64,000 nt of DNA from Hyphomicrobiales bacterium (GTDB lineage: Bacteria > Pseudomonadota > Alphaproteobacteria > Rhizobiales > Rhizobiaceae): assembly GCA_900471605.1 (NCBI GenBank), contig UCEY01000023.1, positions 49,650-113,649 on the forward strand. The letters are read 5' to 3'. The translations under genes were made by a program, and so were the position numbers. The notes under the pieces were generated by a model that was given only the letters and a program-made list of their open reading frames with translations, was not told the origin of the DNA and ran no database searches. Positions 8,781-17,495 of the stretch are shown in pieces. How positions within the stretch are numbered: position 1 is the stretch's first letter; each line of letters opens with the position of its first letter.

Positions 8781-10424
8781 ATGTACGAGCCGAAGGAGCC
8801 ACATACTCGGCGGTCGGCATCGGCCCGGGCGTTGCGCTCTCGCAGCGAATACCAGAATTCCCTCCTCGACCATCCGATCCAAGACGAACAGGAGCCGGAA
8901 GAACGGCCCCCGGTGCGCCAGTATCCTCGTCCTTCTTCGCTACCTGACTATCGGTCCCGTTCGGACTATCATCGTCGCCCGCCCGCCTATGAACGGGAAG
9001 ATGACGACCGGATGCGATATGACGACATTCCGTTTGAAAAACGGCTCGAGGCACAGCTTCACAGCCTGACGGATATTCATTTCACCGATATCATCCGCTG
9101 GCTGCGCAAGGGCTTTCTGCGGATCATAGCCGCCGCGATCCTCGGTGCCGTGCTGGCGCTGCTCTACGCGGCCGTTGCCTCGCCGCGCTATACGGTCAGC
9201 ACCGAGATCATCATCGATCCGTCCAACCTGAACCTCGTTTCCGACGACGTCTTTTCCGCCAATCCGCAGCGCGATTCCCAGCTTCTGGAAGTCGAGAGCA
9301 AGCTGCGGGTCCTCACGTCGCGCAACGTGCTGAACAAGGTCATCAACGATCTCAACCTGACGCAGGACCCCGAATTCAACCGCCCCGGACGGCTCGACGG
9401 TCTGCGCCGCCTGTTCTCCTCGCCGTCCATCCCCGAGGACAGGCAGCTGAGCGTGCTGCGCCAGCTCGAAAAGCAGATCACCGCGACGCGCAACGACGGC
9501 TCGTTCGTCGTCGTCCTCTCCGTCTGGACCGGAGACGTGGACAAATCGATCAAGCTGTCGAACGCGATCGTTTCGGCCTTCGAAGGCGAGCTGTTCAAGT
9601 CCTCGTCGGAGAGCGCCGGCCAGCTTGCGGTCGGCCTCAACAGCCGGCTCGACGAACTGCGCCGATCGGTGACCGAGGCGGAGGAAAAGGTCGAGCAGTT
9701 CAAGCGCCAGAACGACCTGCAGTCGACCGCCGGCGAGCTCACCAGCACCCGCATTTCCGGCGCGCTCGACACCCAGGTCCTCGACGCCCAGCAGCGGCTC
9801 ATCCAGGCCGACACCCGCTACAAGCAGCTGCAATCGGCCTATGCCGACCGGCGGGTTGCCAATTCGGCCGTGTTCGATTCCGCCACCATGATCACCCTGC
9901 GCGCCAGCTACAGCGCCCTGCAGCAGCAGATCAGTTCGATGACGCTGGTCTACGGCAACCGACACCCGCGGCTGGTCGCGCTGCAGTCGGAACTGGCATC
10001 CGTCGACCGGGCGATCTCGGAGGAAGCCGCCCGTCTTCTCCAGTCCGCCAAGACCGATGTCGATCAGGCAAACAGCGCGCTCCAGGAACTGCGCCGCAAG
10101 TCCGATGCCTCGCGCTCGACGGTGTTTACCGAAAACGATGCGCAGGTGCGCCTGCGCGAACTGGAGCGCGATGCCCGCTCCAAGGCAGCGGTCTATGAAA
10201 CCTATCTGTCACGCACGCGCCAGATCAGCGAGCGGCAGCAGATCGATACCAGCAATGTCCGGGTGATCTCGCCTCCGGTGCCGCCGCAGTCGAAAAGCTG
10301 GCCGCCAAGCTCGGTGCTGCTGATGATCGGCGGCGCTTTTGCCGGCGCCATTTTCGGCGTGCTGATGGCGCTGACGTTTGGGCTGTTCGGCCATATGCGC
10401 GAAGCCGGCCGGGAACTCGCCTGA
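8781..10424 (+). CDS. Wzz/GNVR-type polysaccharide chain-length determinant (ExoP-like, no kinase domain)
   Basis: This 547-residue co-polymerase of the inner membrane controls polymer length and couples polymerisation to export. Residues 1-100 are a polar Arg/Pro-rich cytoplasmic extension. The first membrane helix is about 111-133 (FLRIIAAAILGAVLALLYAAV). A long periplasmic Wzz domain with coiled-coil stretches follows (for example SVTEAEEKVEQFKRQN). The second helix is near residues 515-537 (VLLMIGGAFAGAIFGVLMAL). The Walker kinase domain and tyrosine tail of ExoP/Wzc are missing, so an autokinase, if used, must be encoded elsewhere. The gene is co-directional with asnB and ends 2 bp from the convergent GH5 gene. 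Confidence 0.9.
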   Translation: MYEPKEPHTRRSASARALRSRSEYQNSLLDHPIQDEQEPEERPPVRQYPRPSSLPDYRSRSDYHRRPPAYEREDDDRMRYDDIPFEKRLEAQLHSLTDIHFTDIIRWLRKGFLRIIAAAILGAVLALLYAAVASPRYTVSTEIIIDPSNLNLVSDDVFSANPQRDSQLLEVESKLRVLTSRNVLNKVINDLNLTQDPEFNRPGRLDGLRRLFSSPSIPEDRQLSVLRQLEKQITATRNDGSFVVVLSVWTGDVDKSIKLSNAIVSAFEGELFKSSSESAGQLAVGLNSRLDELRRSVTEAEEKVEQFKRQNDLQSTAGELTSTRISGALDTQVLDAQQRLIQADTRYKQLQSAYADRRVANSAVFDSATMITLRASYSALQQQISSMTLVYGNRHPRLVALQSELASVDRAISEEAARLLQSAKTDVDQANSALQELRRKSDASRSTVFTENDAQVRLRELERDARSKAAVYETYLSRTRQISERQQIDTSNVRVISPPVPPQSKSWPPSSVLLMIGGAFAGAIFGVLMALTFGLFGHMREAGRELA

Positions 10425-10426
10425 CC

Positions 10427-11524
10427 CTATTTCTTCGGAACCAGCGCCTCGTGCAATTCCGGCAGCCATGACTTGGTGGCAGGGTCCCAGGGGCCGAACT
10501 CGTGGGACGCGAAATCCCAGTAAGCCCAGCTCAGCCCGCGTTTCTCGATTTCCTCCCGCATGATCCGGGTATAGGTCACCCGGTCGGGATAATAGGCGAG
10601 CGAGTTGGAGCCGAATTCCCCGACAAAGATCGGCCGGTCGTTCTTCTTTCCCCATTCGACCGCCATGTCGAGCGGCGTCCTGATCTCCTCGATCTGCGCC
10701 GTTTCGCAGCACGAGGTGCCGAGCCAGGGCTTGGATCCCTCGATCCAGCTGGCGCCCTGCATCGTGAACTTGAAGGGTGCGTAATTGTGGATGGTGACGA
10801 TCAGCCGGCGGTCGCCGGGCGGGATCGCCAGCTTCTCGAGCCCCCAGGCCGTCGCCCAGTTCGCAGCATCGACGATGAGGAAACGGTGGGGATTTGTCTT
10901 GCGGATCACCGCAAGCGCCTTGGCGAGCAGCTCGTTCCAGACGTCCTCCGTCTTGCCGTGCGGTTCGTTGTAGATCTCGAACAGCACCTTGTCGTTGGGA
11001 AGGCTCTGGTAGCGCTGGGCGAGCTGTTCCCAGATCGCCAGGAAACGCTCGCGGCTCTTCTCCACCCCGATCGCGACCTCCTCAGCCTCGAGCGGGTCGC
11101 CATCCATCTCGTGGTAGTGGTGAAAATCGACGATGATGTTGAGCCCGCGCGAGAGCGCGTTGTTGATTGCAAAATCGACGCGCTTCATGAAGGCCGCGTC
11201 AAGCGTATAGGGCGCCGAGAGGGCCGCATGGCTGCTGAAACGGACCGGCAGCCGGATGGTCTGAAATCCGCCCTCCCTGACTGCCGCAAACAGTTCTGCG
11301 GAAAGCTTTCCTCCCCAGGCGCCTTCGCTCGGCGCTTCCAGCGTCCCTCCGAAATTGACCCCTCGCCCCAGCGCCCTGGCTTGGTCCGCCGCCGTCAGCC
11401 CGGCGATTTCGGGCGCGCGCGTTTCCGAAAACGGTTTCAACGTGAAATTCTGCGCCTGCGCACTTACGATCGCCAACGCCATCAGCATGAGAGATCCCGC
11501 AAGCAGCGCCAATATCCTCAGCAT
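10427..11524 (-). CDS. Secreted glycoside hydrolase family 5 (endoglucanase/mannanase-type)
   Basis: This 365-residue protein has a signal peptide ending near SAQAQ (residue 24) and a TIM-barrel GH5 domain. The catalytic acid/base is in VLFEIYNEPHG and the nucleophile in PIFVGEFGSNS. IIVDFHHYHEMDGDP and TIHNYAPF are further GH5 landmarks. It lies on the opposite strand inside the polysaccharide cluster, so it probably trims or releases the polymer in the periplasm or outside the cell. The exact glycosidic bond cleaved (beta-1,4-glucan or mannan) cannot be read from sequence alone. Confidence 0.9.
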   Translation of the reverse strand: MLRILALLAGSLMLMALAIVSAQAQNFTLKPFSETRAPEIAGLTAADQARALGRGVNFGGTLEAPSEGAWGGKLSAELFAAVREGGFQTIRLPVRFSSHAALSAPYTLDAAFMKRVDFAINNALSRGLNIIVDFHHYHEMDGDPLEAEEVAIGVEKSRERFLAIWEQLAQRYQSLPNDKVLFEIYNEPHGKTEDVWNELLAKALAVIRKTNPHRFLIVDAANWATAWGLEKLAIPPGDRRLIVTIHNYAPFKFTMQGASWIEGSKPWLGTSCCETAQIEEIRTPLDMAVEWGKKNDRPIFVGEFGSNSLAYYPDRVTYTRIMREEIEKRGLSWAYWDFASHEFGPWDPATKSWLPELHEALVPKK

Positions 11525-11804
11525 CCGAAACTCTCCATTCCTGCCCGAAACGCGCCGCAGGATAACGTCATGGAAGGAAAAATCCGGTTCGGCGGGAAAA
11601 GGTCAAGCAAACCGCCGAAGTTTATCCGGTTATGATGAACGCGCGGGATATCGCGCGACCGCACTTTCCGCTTTACCGGCTTCCCGAACCGGGCCTGCAG
11701 CCGCCCTGGACGCGGTCGGAGCGGCGGCTGTGGGGATATGGATGCTGGCGGGATTCGGCGGTTTCTGTTACGATTCGCGCCGAGAAGGACGCGGCGGCGA
11801 GCGG

Positions 11805-13112
11805 ATGACGAGAGACACGGACGAAGTTGCGTCTTTTGGGAATTTCGGCACCAAGCTGCTGTTTTGCTGCGTCGGGTGCTTTTACTGGATCACCCTGACG
11901 CCCTTCGTTGATACGAGCGTCAATCCGGCCCTGGCCAAACCGGCTCTCTGGAGCCAGCTGCTTGCCTATATGCTGTTCCTGATCGTGGTCGTCTATGCGA
12001 TGACACCGAGGGTGCGCAGCGTCATCTTCCAGCCCCGTCTGTTGCTGGCGGTCGTGTTCGGATGGCTGTTTCTGACGGCGGCGCTTTCCGTCGATCCGCT
12101 CGGCGCCGTCAGGCGCGTATTGATTGCACTGACCGTCTGCATCAGTGCCAGCGCATTCCTGATGCTGCCGAAGGGCGAAAGCCAGTTCGCGCGGCTGGCC
12201 GGCGGCGGCGTGATCCTGATCGTCGGGCTATGTTATTTCGGCGTGCTCTTTCTCCCCAGGCTCGCCGTGCATCAGCTCACCGATTTTCTCGAGCCGCAGC
12301 ATGCCGGTCGCTGGAAGGGAATTTACGTCCAGAAGAACGAAACCGGCGTCGTCATGGCGCTTTCCTGCTTCGTCGGCATCTACCTGATGTCCGCCTGGTC
12401 GCGGGTCGCCGGCCTGCTCCTGATCCTGGCAAGCTGCTTTTTTCTGCTGAGGACCGGCGCCAAGACCTCGACCGCCATGCTGCCGGGCATCTTCCTCCTC
12501 AGTATTTTCTTCGAGCGCTGGCGCTGGATCCGCATTCCCGTCGTCTTCGGCGGCGTCGGCCTGCTCAACCTGGCGACGGTCGGCGTATCGACCATTGCGC
12601 CGCTCCGGGAGATCGTCGCCGCCACCGGGATCGATACCACCTATACGGCGCGCGCCGATATCTGGCGGCTGGCGCTCGATGCTATTGCGCAGCATCCGAT
12701 CACCGGTTATGGCTTCGGCTCTTTCTGGGGCGCGGAAAGCCTCGTCAACAGCGACATGCGCACCCTGAACTGGGCCGTGCGCGCGGTGGACGCCCACAAT
12801 GCCTATGTCGATGCCGCCATGAACGCCGGCATCCCGGGATTGATATTGATGGTGATATGGGTCTTGGCTACTCCCCTTAAAAACCTGTCGGCAATCGACG
12901 CCGCAGAGAATTTCACCCCCCTCACCAGGCTTTTCCTGAGGATCTGGCTTTTTTCGATCTTCCTTGCCTGCCTCGAAAGCATCTTCCTCGCACGGTCGGG
13001 ACCGATCTGGTTCACGATGATGGTCGCCATGTTCGGCCTTGGCTACCAGGCACGCTACCGCATCCGAGCCTCCAGGAAGGCAGAGCCCGCCTATGGACCA
13101 GCATACGCCTGA
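11805..13112 (+). CDS. Wzy/O-antigen ligase-family polysaccharide polymerase or ligase
   Basis: This is an integral membrane protein of about 435 residues with ten or more predicted hydrophobic helices. A conserved large periplasmic loop contains TARADIWRLALDAIAQHPITGYGFGSFWG followed by DAHNAYVDAAMNAGIPG, the Wzy_C/WaaL signature. It would polymerise repeat units at the periplasmic face, or ligate polymer. The start is uncertain: ATG 11805 gives the cleanest N-terminus, while ATG 11742 with GGGG six bases upstream would add 21 residues. The GT26 start at 13093 overlaps the 3' end by 20 bases. Confidence 0.87.
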   Translation: MTRDTDEVASFGNFGTKLLFCCVGCFYWITLTPFVDTSVNPALAKPALWSQLLAYMLFLIVVVYAMTPRVRSVIFQPRLLLAVVFGWLFLTAALSVDPLGAVRRVLIALTVCISASAFLMLPKGESQFARLAGGGVILIVGLCYFGVLFLPRLAVHQLTDFLEPQHAGRWKGIYVQKNETGVVMALSCFVGIYLMSAWSRVAGLLLILASCFFLLRTGAKTSTAMLPGIFLLSIFFERWRWIRIPVVFGGVGLLNLATVGVSTIAPLREIVAATGIDTTYTARADIWRLALDAIAQHPITGYGFGSFWGAESLVNSDMRTLNWAVRAVDAHNAYVDAAMNAGIPGLILMVIWVLATPLKNLSAIDAAENFTPLTRLFLRIWLFSIFLACLESIFLARSGPIWFTMMVAMFGLGYQARYRIRASRKAEPAYGPAYA

Positions 13113-13890
13113 CATGTCCGAACAAGCTCCCGCAAATCCGCGGCGAACCTCCGTCTTCGGCATCGAGTTCTCCACCTGGGATGCGGGCAGGATCGTCGAT
13201 GCGATCGTCACCGAACCGGTGCCGGCGGGAGAAGGCCTGCGGCTGCTGGTGACCGCCAACCTCGATCACATCGTCCAGCTGAGCAGGAACCCCGCCTTCA
13301 AGGCCGCCTATGACAAGGCGTGGCTGACCACCGTCGATGGAGCCCCCGTCCTCCTCTATGCGTGGCTGCGCGGGCTTGCCGTCCCCGGCCGTATCACCGG
13401 CGCAGACCTGTTCCCCGAGATCATCGGACGCCTGAAGCCGGGCATTCACCGGCCCCTGCTTTTATGCTCGAGCGAAACCACCGCCGCGGTCCTCGATGAA
13501 AAACTGCGCGCACTCGGCTTTTCCGAACATATCATCGTCACGGCGCCGCCGGCTTTCGAGAAGAACGAGGCATTTGGCCGGGAACTGGTGTCCAGGCTTC
13601 GGGAAAACCGCGTGACCCATATTTTCTTCGGCATCGGCGCCCCGAAATCCGAGATCTGGATGGACCGGCATCGGGCCGAGCTTCCCGATTGCTACGGCTT
13701 CGGTTTTGGCGCCGGGCTCGATTTCTATGCCGGCGTCAAATCGCGGGCTCCGGTCTTCCTGCGAAAGGCGGGCCTCGAATTCCTGTGGCGCGTAGCGACG
13801 GAACCGCGCCGCCTGGCAAAGCGCTATTTCGTCACGTCCTGGGCCTTCCTCTGGGCGGTCTACAAGGACCTGAAGTCCGACCGCCGCTAG
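13093..13890 (+). CDS. WecB/TagA/CpsF-family glycosyltransferase (GT26)
   Basis: This 265-residue cytoplasmic enzyme transfers a sugar from a nucleotide sugar to a lipid-linked acceptor. Family markers are LLVTANLDHIVQLSRNPAFKAAY, WLTTVDGAPVLLYAWL, HIFFGIGAPKSEIWMDRHRAEL and a GFGAGLDFYAGVKSRAPVFLRKAGLEFLWRV C-terminal region. The start at 13093 overlaps the end of the polymerase gene. An in-frame ATG at 13039 would lengthen the overlap without a better ribosome site. HfsJ of the Caulobacter holdfast pathway belongs to this family, which fits with the neighbouring deacetylase gene. Confidence 0.9.
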   Translation: MDQHTPDMSEQAPANPRRTSVFGIEFSTWDAGRIVDAIVTEPVPAGEGLRLLVTANLDHIVQLSRNPAFKAAYDKAWLTTVDGAPVLLYAWLRGLAVPGRITGADLFPEIIGRLKPGIHRPLLLCSSETTAAVLDEKLRALGFSEHIIVTAPPAFEKNEAFGRELVSRLRENRVTHIFFGIGAPKSEIWMDRHRAELPDCYGFGFGAGLDFYAGVKSRAPVFLRKAGLEFLWRVATEPRRLAKRYFVTSWAFLWAVYKDLKSDRR

Positions 13891-13902
13891 GCGACAAGTT
13901 TC

Positions 13903-14676
13903 TTAGGCGACGCCGATCCGCTTCAGCGTATCGATCACCGTCTCGACCTTGATGCCGCGCCGGCGGACCTTGTCGACCACTTCCGAGAAGAATGCCGGCG
14001 AACAGCCGATATTCGTCGGATCCTTGCGCACGTCATGAGTATAGAAGATCAGCCAGCCGCGCCGCCGCTCGGCATCGTCGAGCATCCTGTCGATCGACGC
14101 GGACGTGTTGCTGCAATCGTAGAGTTCCTGCGCCTTGAGATGGGCAAGATCGATAAGGCCGGAATTGGTGCCGACCTTGATGCCGCGCAGGCCCGGATAA
14201 TGGTTCATCAGCGCCAGCTTGGACGGAACCGAGATCATCCCGAAAGGATAGGCGAAGGAAACCGGCTTCCGGAAACCGACGATCCGGGCGATTTCCTCGT
14301 CATTGCGCCTGACATCGGCCATCAGGTCGGGACGGGGTGTTTTCTGGACGTTGATATGGCCATGCGTGTGGCCCCCAATCTCGTGTCCCTTTGCCGAAAG
14401 TGCCGCGACCATCTCCTCGTCGACGATCAGCTGGCCGTTTTCGACCCGCTTCATCAGCCCGCTCGCCAGATAGAAAGTTCCAAGCATGCCTGCATCCTCA
14501 AGAGCAGGCGCAGCATTTTCGAAAACCGACACAGGAAAATCATCGAAGGTGAAAGCAACGACAGGCGCGTCCAGCTTCAACAGATGCGGACGAAAATAGA
14601 CATGCCGGCCGATCTTGCGGGACACGCCCGCCAGTATCTCGGAACCGGACATTTCCCAGAGCTTCGTCTTCCCCAT
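13903..14676 (-). CDS. NodB-type polysaccharide deacetylase
   Basis: This 257-residue carbohydrate esterase family 4 protein has the metal site FTFDDFPVS (residues about 41-49) and HTHGH, followed by FAYPFG and a C-terminal FYTHDV histidine motif. It would remove N-acetyl groups from the polymer or its precursor. There is no obvious signal peptide, so it may act on lipid-linked intermediates in the cytoplasm. It is convergent with the GT26 gene (12-bp gap). GT4, Wzx and Wzy genes are neighbours, and a deacetylase combined with a TagA-type transferase recalls the HfsH/HfsJ pair of holdfast synthesis. Confidence 0.9.
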   Translation of the reverse strand: MGKTKLWEMSGSEILAGVSRKIGRHVYFRPHLLKLDAPVVAFTFDDFPVSVFENAAPALEDAGMLGTFYLASGLMKRVENGQLIVDEEMVAALSAKGHEIGGHTHGHINVQKTPRPDLMADVRRNDEEIARIVGFRKPVSFAYPFGMISVPSKLALMNHYPGLRGIKVGTNSGLIDLAHLKAQELYDCSNTSASIDRMLDDAERRRGWLIFYTHDVRKDPTNIGCSPAFFSEVVDKVRRRGIKVETVIDTLKRIGVA

Positions 14677-14725
14677 CTACCCCCACCCACTCAGATCAAG
14701 ACTTCCAGACTTCGGCACCATAATG

Positions 14726-15919
14726 TCAAATACTTACGGTTGTCTCAACCCTTGGCTCCGACGGCTCCGCTTTTCCCGCTATTCCGGCAGCCTGCAGAAG
14801 CTGGATGAACCGCTCCGCCGATCTCTCCACGCTGAACTCGCCCGCGCGGGCCTGAAGGATCGCGCCGTCGGTTGGCTGGTCGAGGGTTGCGGCCATCGCC
14901 CCGGCCAACGCGGTCGCGTCGCCGACCGTAACCAGCCGTCCCAGCCTGCCGTCCTCAAGGATTTCGCGCGGGCCGTAGGGCGCGTCGGTCGCAACCACGG
15001 GCACGCCGCAGGCCATCGCCTCGATCAGCGCATTCCCCAGCCCCTCGTGCGAGGATGACGACACGAAAAGCGAAGCCTGCGACACGACCGACAGCGGGTC
15101 GGGATTGTGCCCGGGCAGGCTGACATCCCCCGACAGGCCTTTGGCTTCGATCAAGGCCTCCAGGTTGCCGCGCTCGTCGCCTTCTCCGACGATCGTCAGC
15201 CGCGCAGGACGCGTCTGACGGAGCTGCGCGAACGCCTCGATCAGCGTCGCATATCCCTTTTCCGGAGAAAGCCTGCCGACCGAAACGATGAGGCCGGGCT
15301 GCGGCGCATGGCCGAGCTGCCCGATCCTCTGCCGCATCTGCGGCGTGAGGACGGCATTGGTTCCGAGATTGGCGACCTTCTCCGCCGGGACCCCGAAATG
15401 CGAAATGAGGTCGTTTCGTGCGCCGGCCGTCAGCGTCAGGACGAGATCGGCGCACGGATAGGCAAAACGGATCAGCCTGTAGGCCAGCCGGTTCTGCCAA
15501 TAGGGATCTCCGGTCTGCGCCTGAAGCGGGCTTGCAACCTCGCGCAGGACGATCGACGGTCGCGTTTCCCGTGCCAGCCCGCGGGAAGCCAGCACCACCA
15601 GGACATTCGCCGCCGCCTCCGAAGACACCAGCGCCTTGGGGCGTCCGGTCGCCAGCAGGCGTCTCAGTGCGGCGGGAGCAAAGGCGAGGCGCAGCTTGCG
15701 GCCATGGCCGAGATCGACGACGGGCACGTCGGCGCGGATCAGGGAACGCAGGGGCCCGGAACTCTGGAGCGTGACGATGGCGGTCGGAAAGCCCTGGGCC
15801 TGCAATTCGTTTGCCAGGAGAATGGCGTCGCGCTGCGCCCCTCCGCCGTCGAAACCGCGGACGAGAAAGCAGATCCGCGCTCCAACCGGATCAACAATCC
15901 GAGAGCTATTCATAATCAT
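14726..15919 (-). CDS. GT4-family glycosyltransferase
   Basis: This 397-residue retaining glycosyltransferase has the GT-B fold. The N-terminal loop is FLVRGFDGGGAQRDAILLANELQ. The C-terminal nucleotide-sugar site reads VGRLSPEKGYATLIEAF and SSSHEGLGNALIEAMACGVPVVATDAPYGPREIL, giving the EX7E motif. GTG 15922 is in frame, but ATG 15919 sits six bases after AGGG and is preferred. The SD and ATG lie within an inverted repeat (15912-15937) that could fold over the start. It probably adds a hexose to the repeat unit of the local polysaccharide. Confidence 0.9.
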   Translation of the reverse strand: MIMNSSRIVDPVGARICFLVRGFDGGGAQRDAILLANELQAQGFPTAIVTLQSSGPLRSLIRADVPVVDLGHGRKLRLAFAPAALRRLLATGRPKALVSSEAAANVLVVLASRGLARETRPSIVLREVASPLQAQTGDPYWQNRLAYRLIRFAYPCADLVLTLTAGARNDLISHFGVPAEKVANLGTNAVLTPQMRQRIGQLGHAPQPGLIVSVGRLSPEKGYATLIEAFAQLRQTRPARLTIVGEGDERGNLEALIEAKGLSGDVSLPGHNPDPLSVVSQASLFVSSSSHEGLGNALIEAMACGVPVVATDAPYGPREILEDGRLGRLVTVGDATALAGAMAATLDQPTDGAILQARAGEFSVERSAERFIQLLQAAGIAGKAEPSEPRVETTVSI

Positions 15920-15937
15920 CACATGCCCTATGATTAT
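15912..15937 (-). promoter_or_regulatory. Start-codon hairpin / palindrome before GT4 gene
   Basis: ATAATCAT and ATGATTAT are perfect 8-bp arms separated by ten bases. On the minus strand the spacer carries the ribosome site AGGG, and the 3' arm begins with the ATG. It could be an mRNA hairpin that hides the start, or a protein operator in the divergent promoter shared with the flippase gene. Confidence 0.4.
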
Positions 15938-16046
15938 TGCGTTTTTTCCTGATAAGGAATGCCCTACATCACCTCCGGCAACGATCCGGCTACCCTAGAG
16001 GGTTAGCGGTTAATTCTGACCAAATGCATATCATTGGGCGACGAAA

Positions 16047-17468
16047 TTGAGCGATAGACATGCCTCGGTGTATTTGGCCTCCCGCGCGACCTCGGCCATC
16101 ATCAATCTCGTATCGGTTTCCATCTTCACCCGCATGACCAGCCCCGAGGTCTACGGCCAGTACATCGTCGGCTTTTCCATATGCATGATGGTCTACAGTC
16201 TCGGCGTCCAGTGGATCGTATTCGCGCATTTCGGGCGGTATGACCCGAAGGAGGCCGATCGGCTCGCAGGCGCCCTGCTGCTGGTCTCAGGGGTCGTCAT
16301 GCTGCCGGCGGTCGCCGCCATCTACCTCTTCTACCTCATGGGAACTTTGCCTGCCGGGGTTGCGCTCAGCAGCAGCCTGCTGGTGATCTGCTTCACCCTG
16401 TATTTCGTCGCCGTCGAGATCAGCCGCGCCCATCTTCTCGTCCGGCTGGTCGCGATAGCGACCATCGCCCGCAGCGTCTTCTCCCTGCTGTTCGGCTTCA
16501 TCGCCGTGCTCGAGTTCGAGACGCCCGGCGCGTTGCTGATGGGCGTCGGCCTGGGTTATGCCTTGGGCTCGGTGCCGGTTTTCCGGCATTTCAGGCGCAC
16601 CATATGGGCCTCCGGCTTCGTCTGGCCGCAGGGCAGCGACGTGCGGCGGATGTGGCGTTACGGCTGGCCGCTGGCGATCGCCTTCGGCGCCTCCGCAGCC
16701 GCCATGAACATCGACCGTCTGCTCTTGGCGGGTCTCTATAACACCAGCACGGTCGCCCCCTACGGGACGGTGCTCGATCTTATGAAGCAGACCTTCCTGG
16801 TCCTGGCCGAGGCAATCAGCGCCGGATATATTTCAAGCGCCAAGAACCTCCATACGGAGGGAAACCGGGCCGAAACACGCAATACGCTCAAGCGCGCCTT
16901 CATTACCCAATCCTATATCGTCATTTTCGGCACGGTGTCGTTCATCCTGCTCGGCGACGTGGTCTTTGCCGTCCTCCTGGCCCCAAGCTACCTGCCGGTG
17001 GTCACGCAGATCATGCCGATCCTTTTGGTCGCCAACGCCTTTCTCGTGATGCGTTCCCACTATTTCGGCCAGGTGATCTATTTCAGCGGGACGACGAACC
17101 TCGAACTGGTCGCTTCCGTGGTGATGCTGGCGGTCACCGGCACGCTGAGCTACCTGCTGATCCCGCCATACGCCGCCATGGGCGCCGCCATCGCCTTCAC
17201 GCTCGGACAGGCGGCGGCATTGTTGATCTGCCTGGTCTACGCGTCGGGAAACCTGCGCATGCCGCTCGACGTGCCGCGGGGCGCCCTGCTGCTCGCACTC
17301 GGAATAGCTCTGGTCGCGATCGGCAAGGGGGTCGAGATCCTGGCGGGAGAGCCGATTGCGAGTGCCATCAATTTCGTCCTGATCGGCATCGCCAGCGCCT
17401 ATATCGCGCTGCGCTGGAACCTGTTCGATGCCCGCTCGCTGCTTCTGCGGCTCTATAACAGGCGATAG
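16047..17468 (+). CDS. Wzx-type oligosaccharide flippase (polysaccharide biosynthesis C-terminal-like)
   Basis: This 473-residue MOP-superfamily membrane protein has about 12-14 hydrophobic helices. It starts YLASRATSAIINLVSVSIFTRMTSPEVYGQYIV, the typical RfbX/Wzx N-terminus, and would move lipid-linked repeat units across the inner membrane. The start is TTG 16047. An in-frame stop at 16017 rules out a longer form, and the next methionine would remove the first helix. The ribosome site is poor. It is divergent from the GT4 gene at 15919 and convergent with the GT4 gene at 17496. Confidence 0.88.
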   Translation: MSDRHASVYLASRATSAIINLVSVSIFTRMTSPEVYGQYIVGFSICMMVYSLGVQWIVFAHFGRYDPKEADRLAGALLLVSGVVMLPAVAAIYLFYLMGTLPAGVALSSSLLVICFTLYFVAVEISRAHLLVRLVAIATIARSVFSLLFGFIAVLEFETPGALLMGVGLGYALGSVPVFRHFRRTIWASGFVWPQGSDVRRMWRYGWPLAIAFGASAAAMNIDRLLLAGLYNTSTVAPYGTVLDLMKQTFLVLAEAISAGYISSAKNLHTEGNRAETRNTLKRAFITQSYIVIFGTVSFILLGDVVFAVLLAPSYLPVVTQIMPILLVANAFLVMRSHYFGQVIYFSGTTNLELVASVVMLAVTGTLSYLLIPPYAAMGAAIAFTLGQAAALLICLVYASGNLRMPLDVPRGALLLALGIALVAIGKGVEILAGEPIASAINFVLIGIASAYIALRWNLFDARSLLLRLYNRR

Positions 17469-17495
17469 CTCATCTCTCCGGGCGTGGTGTCCAGA

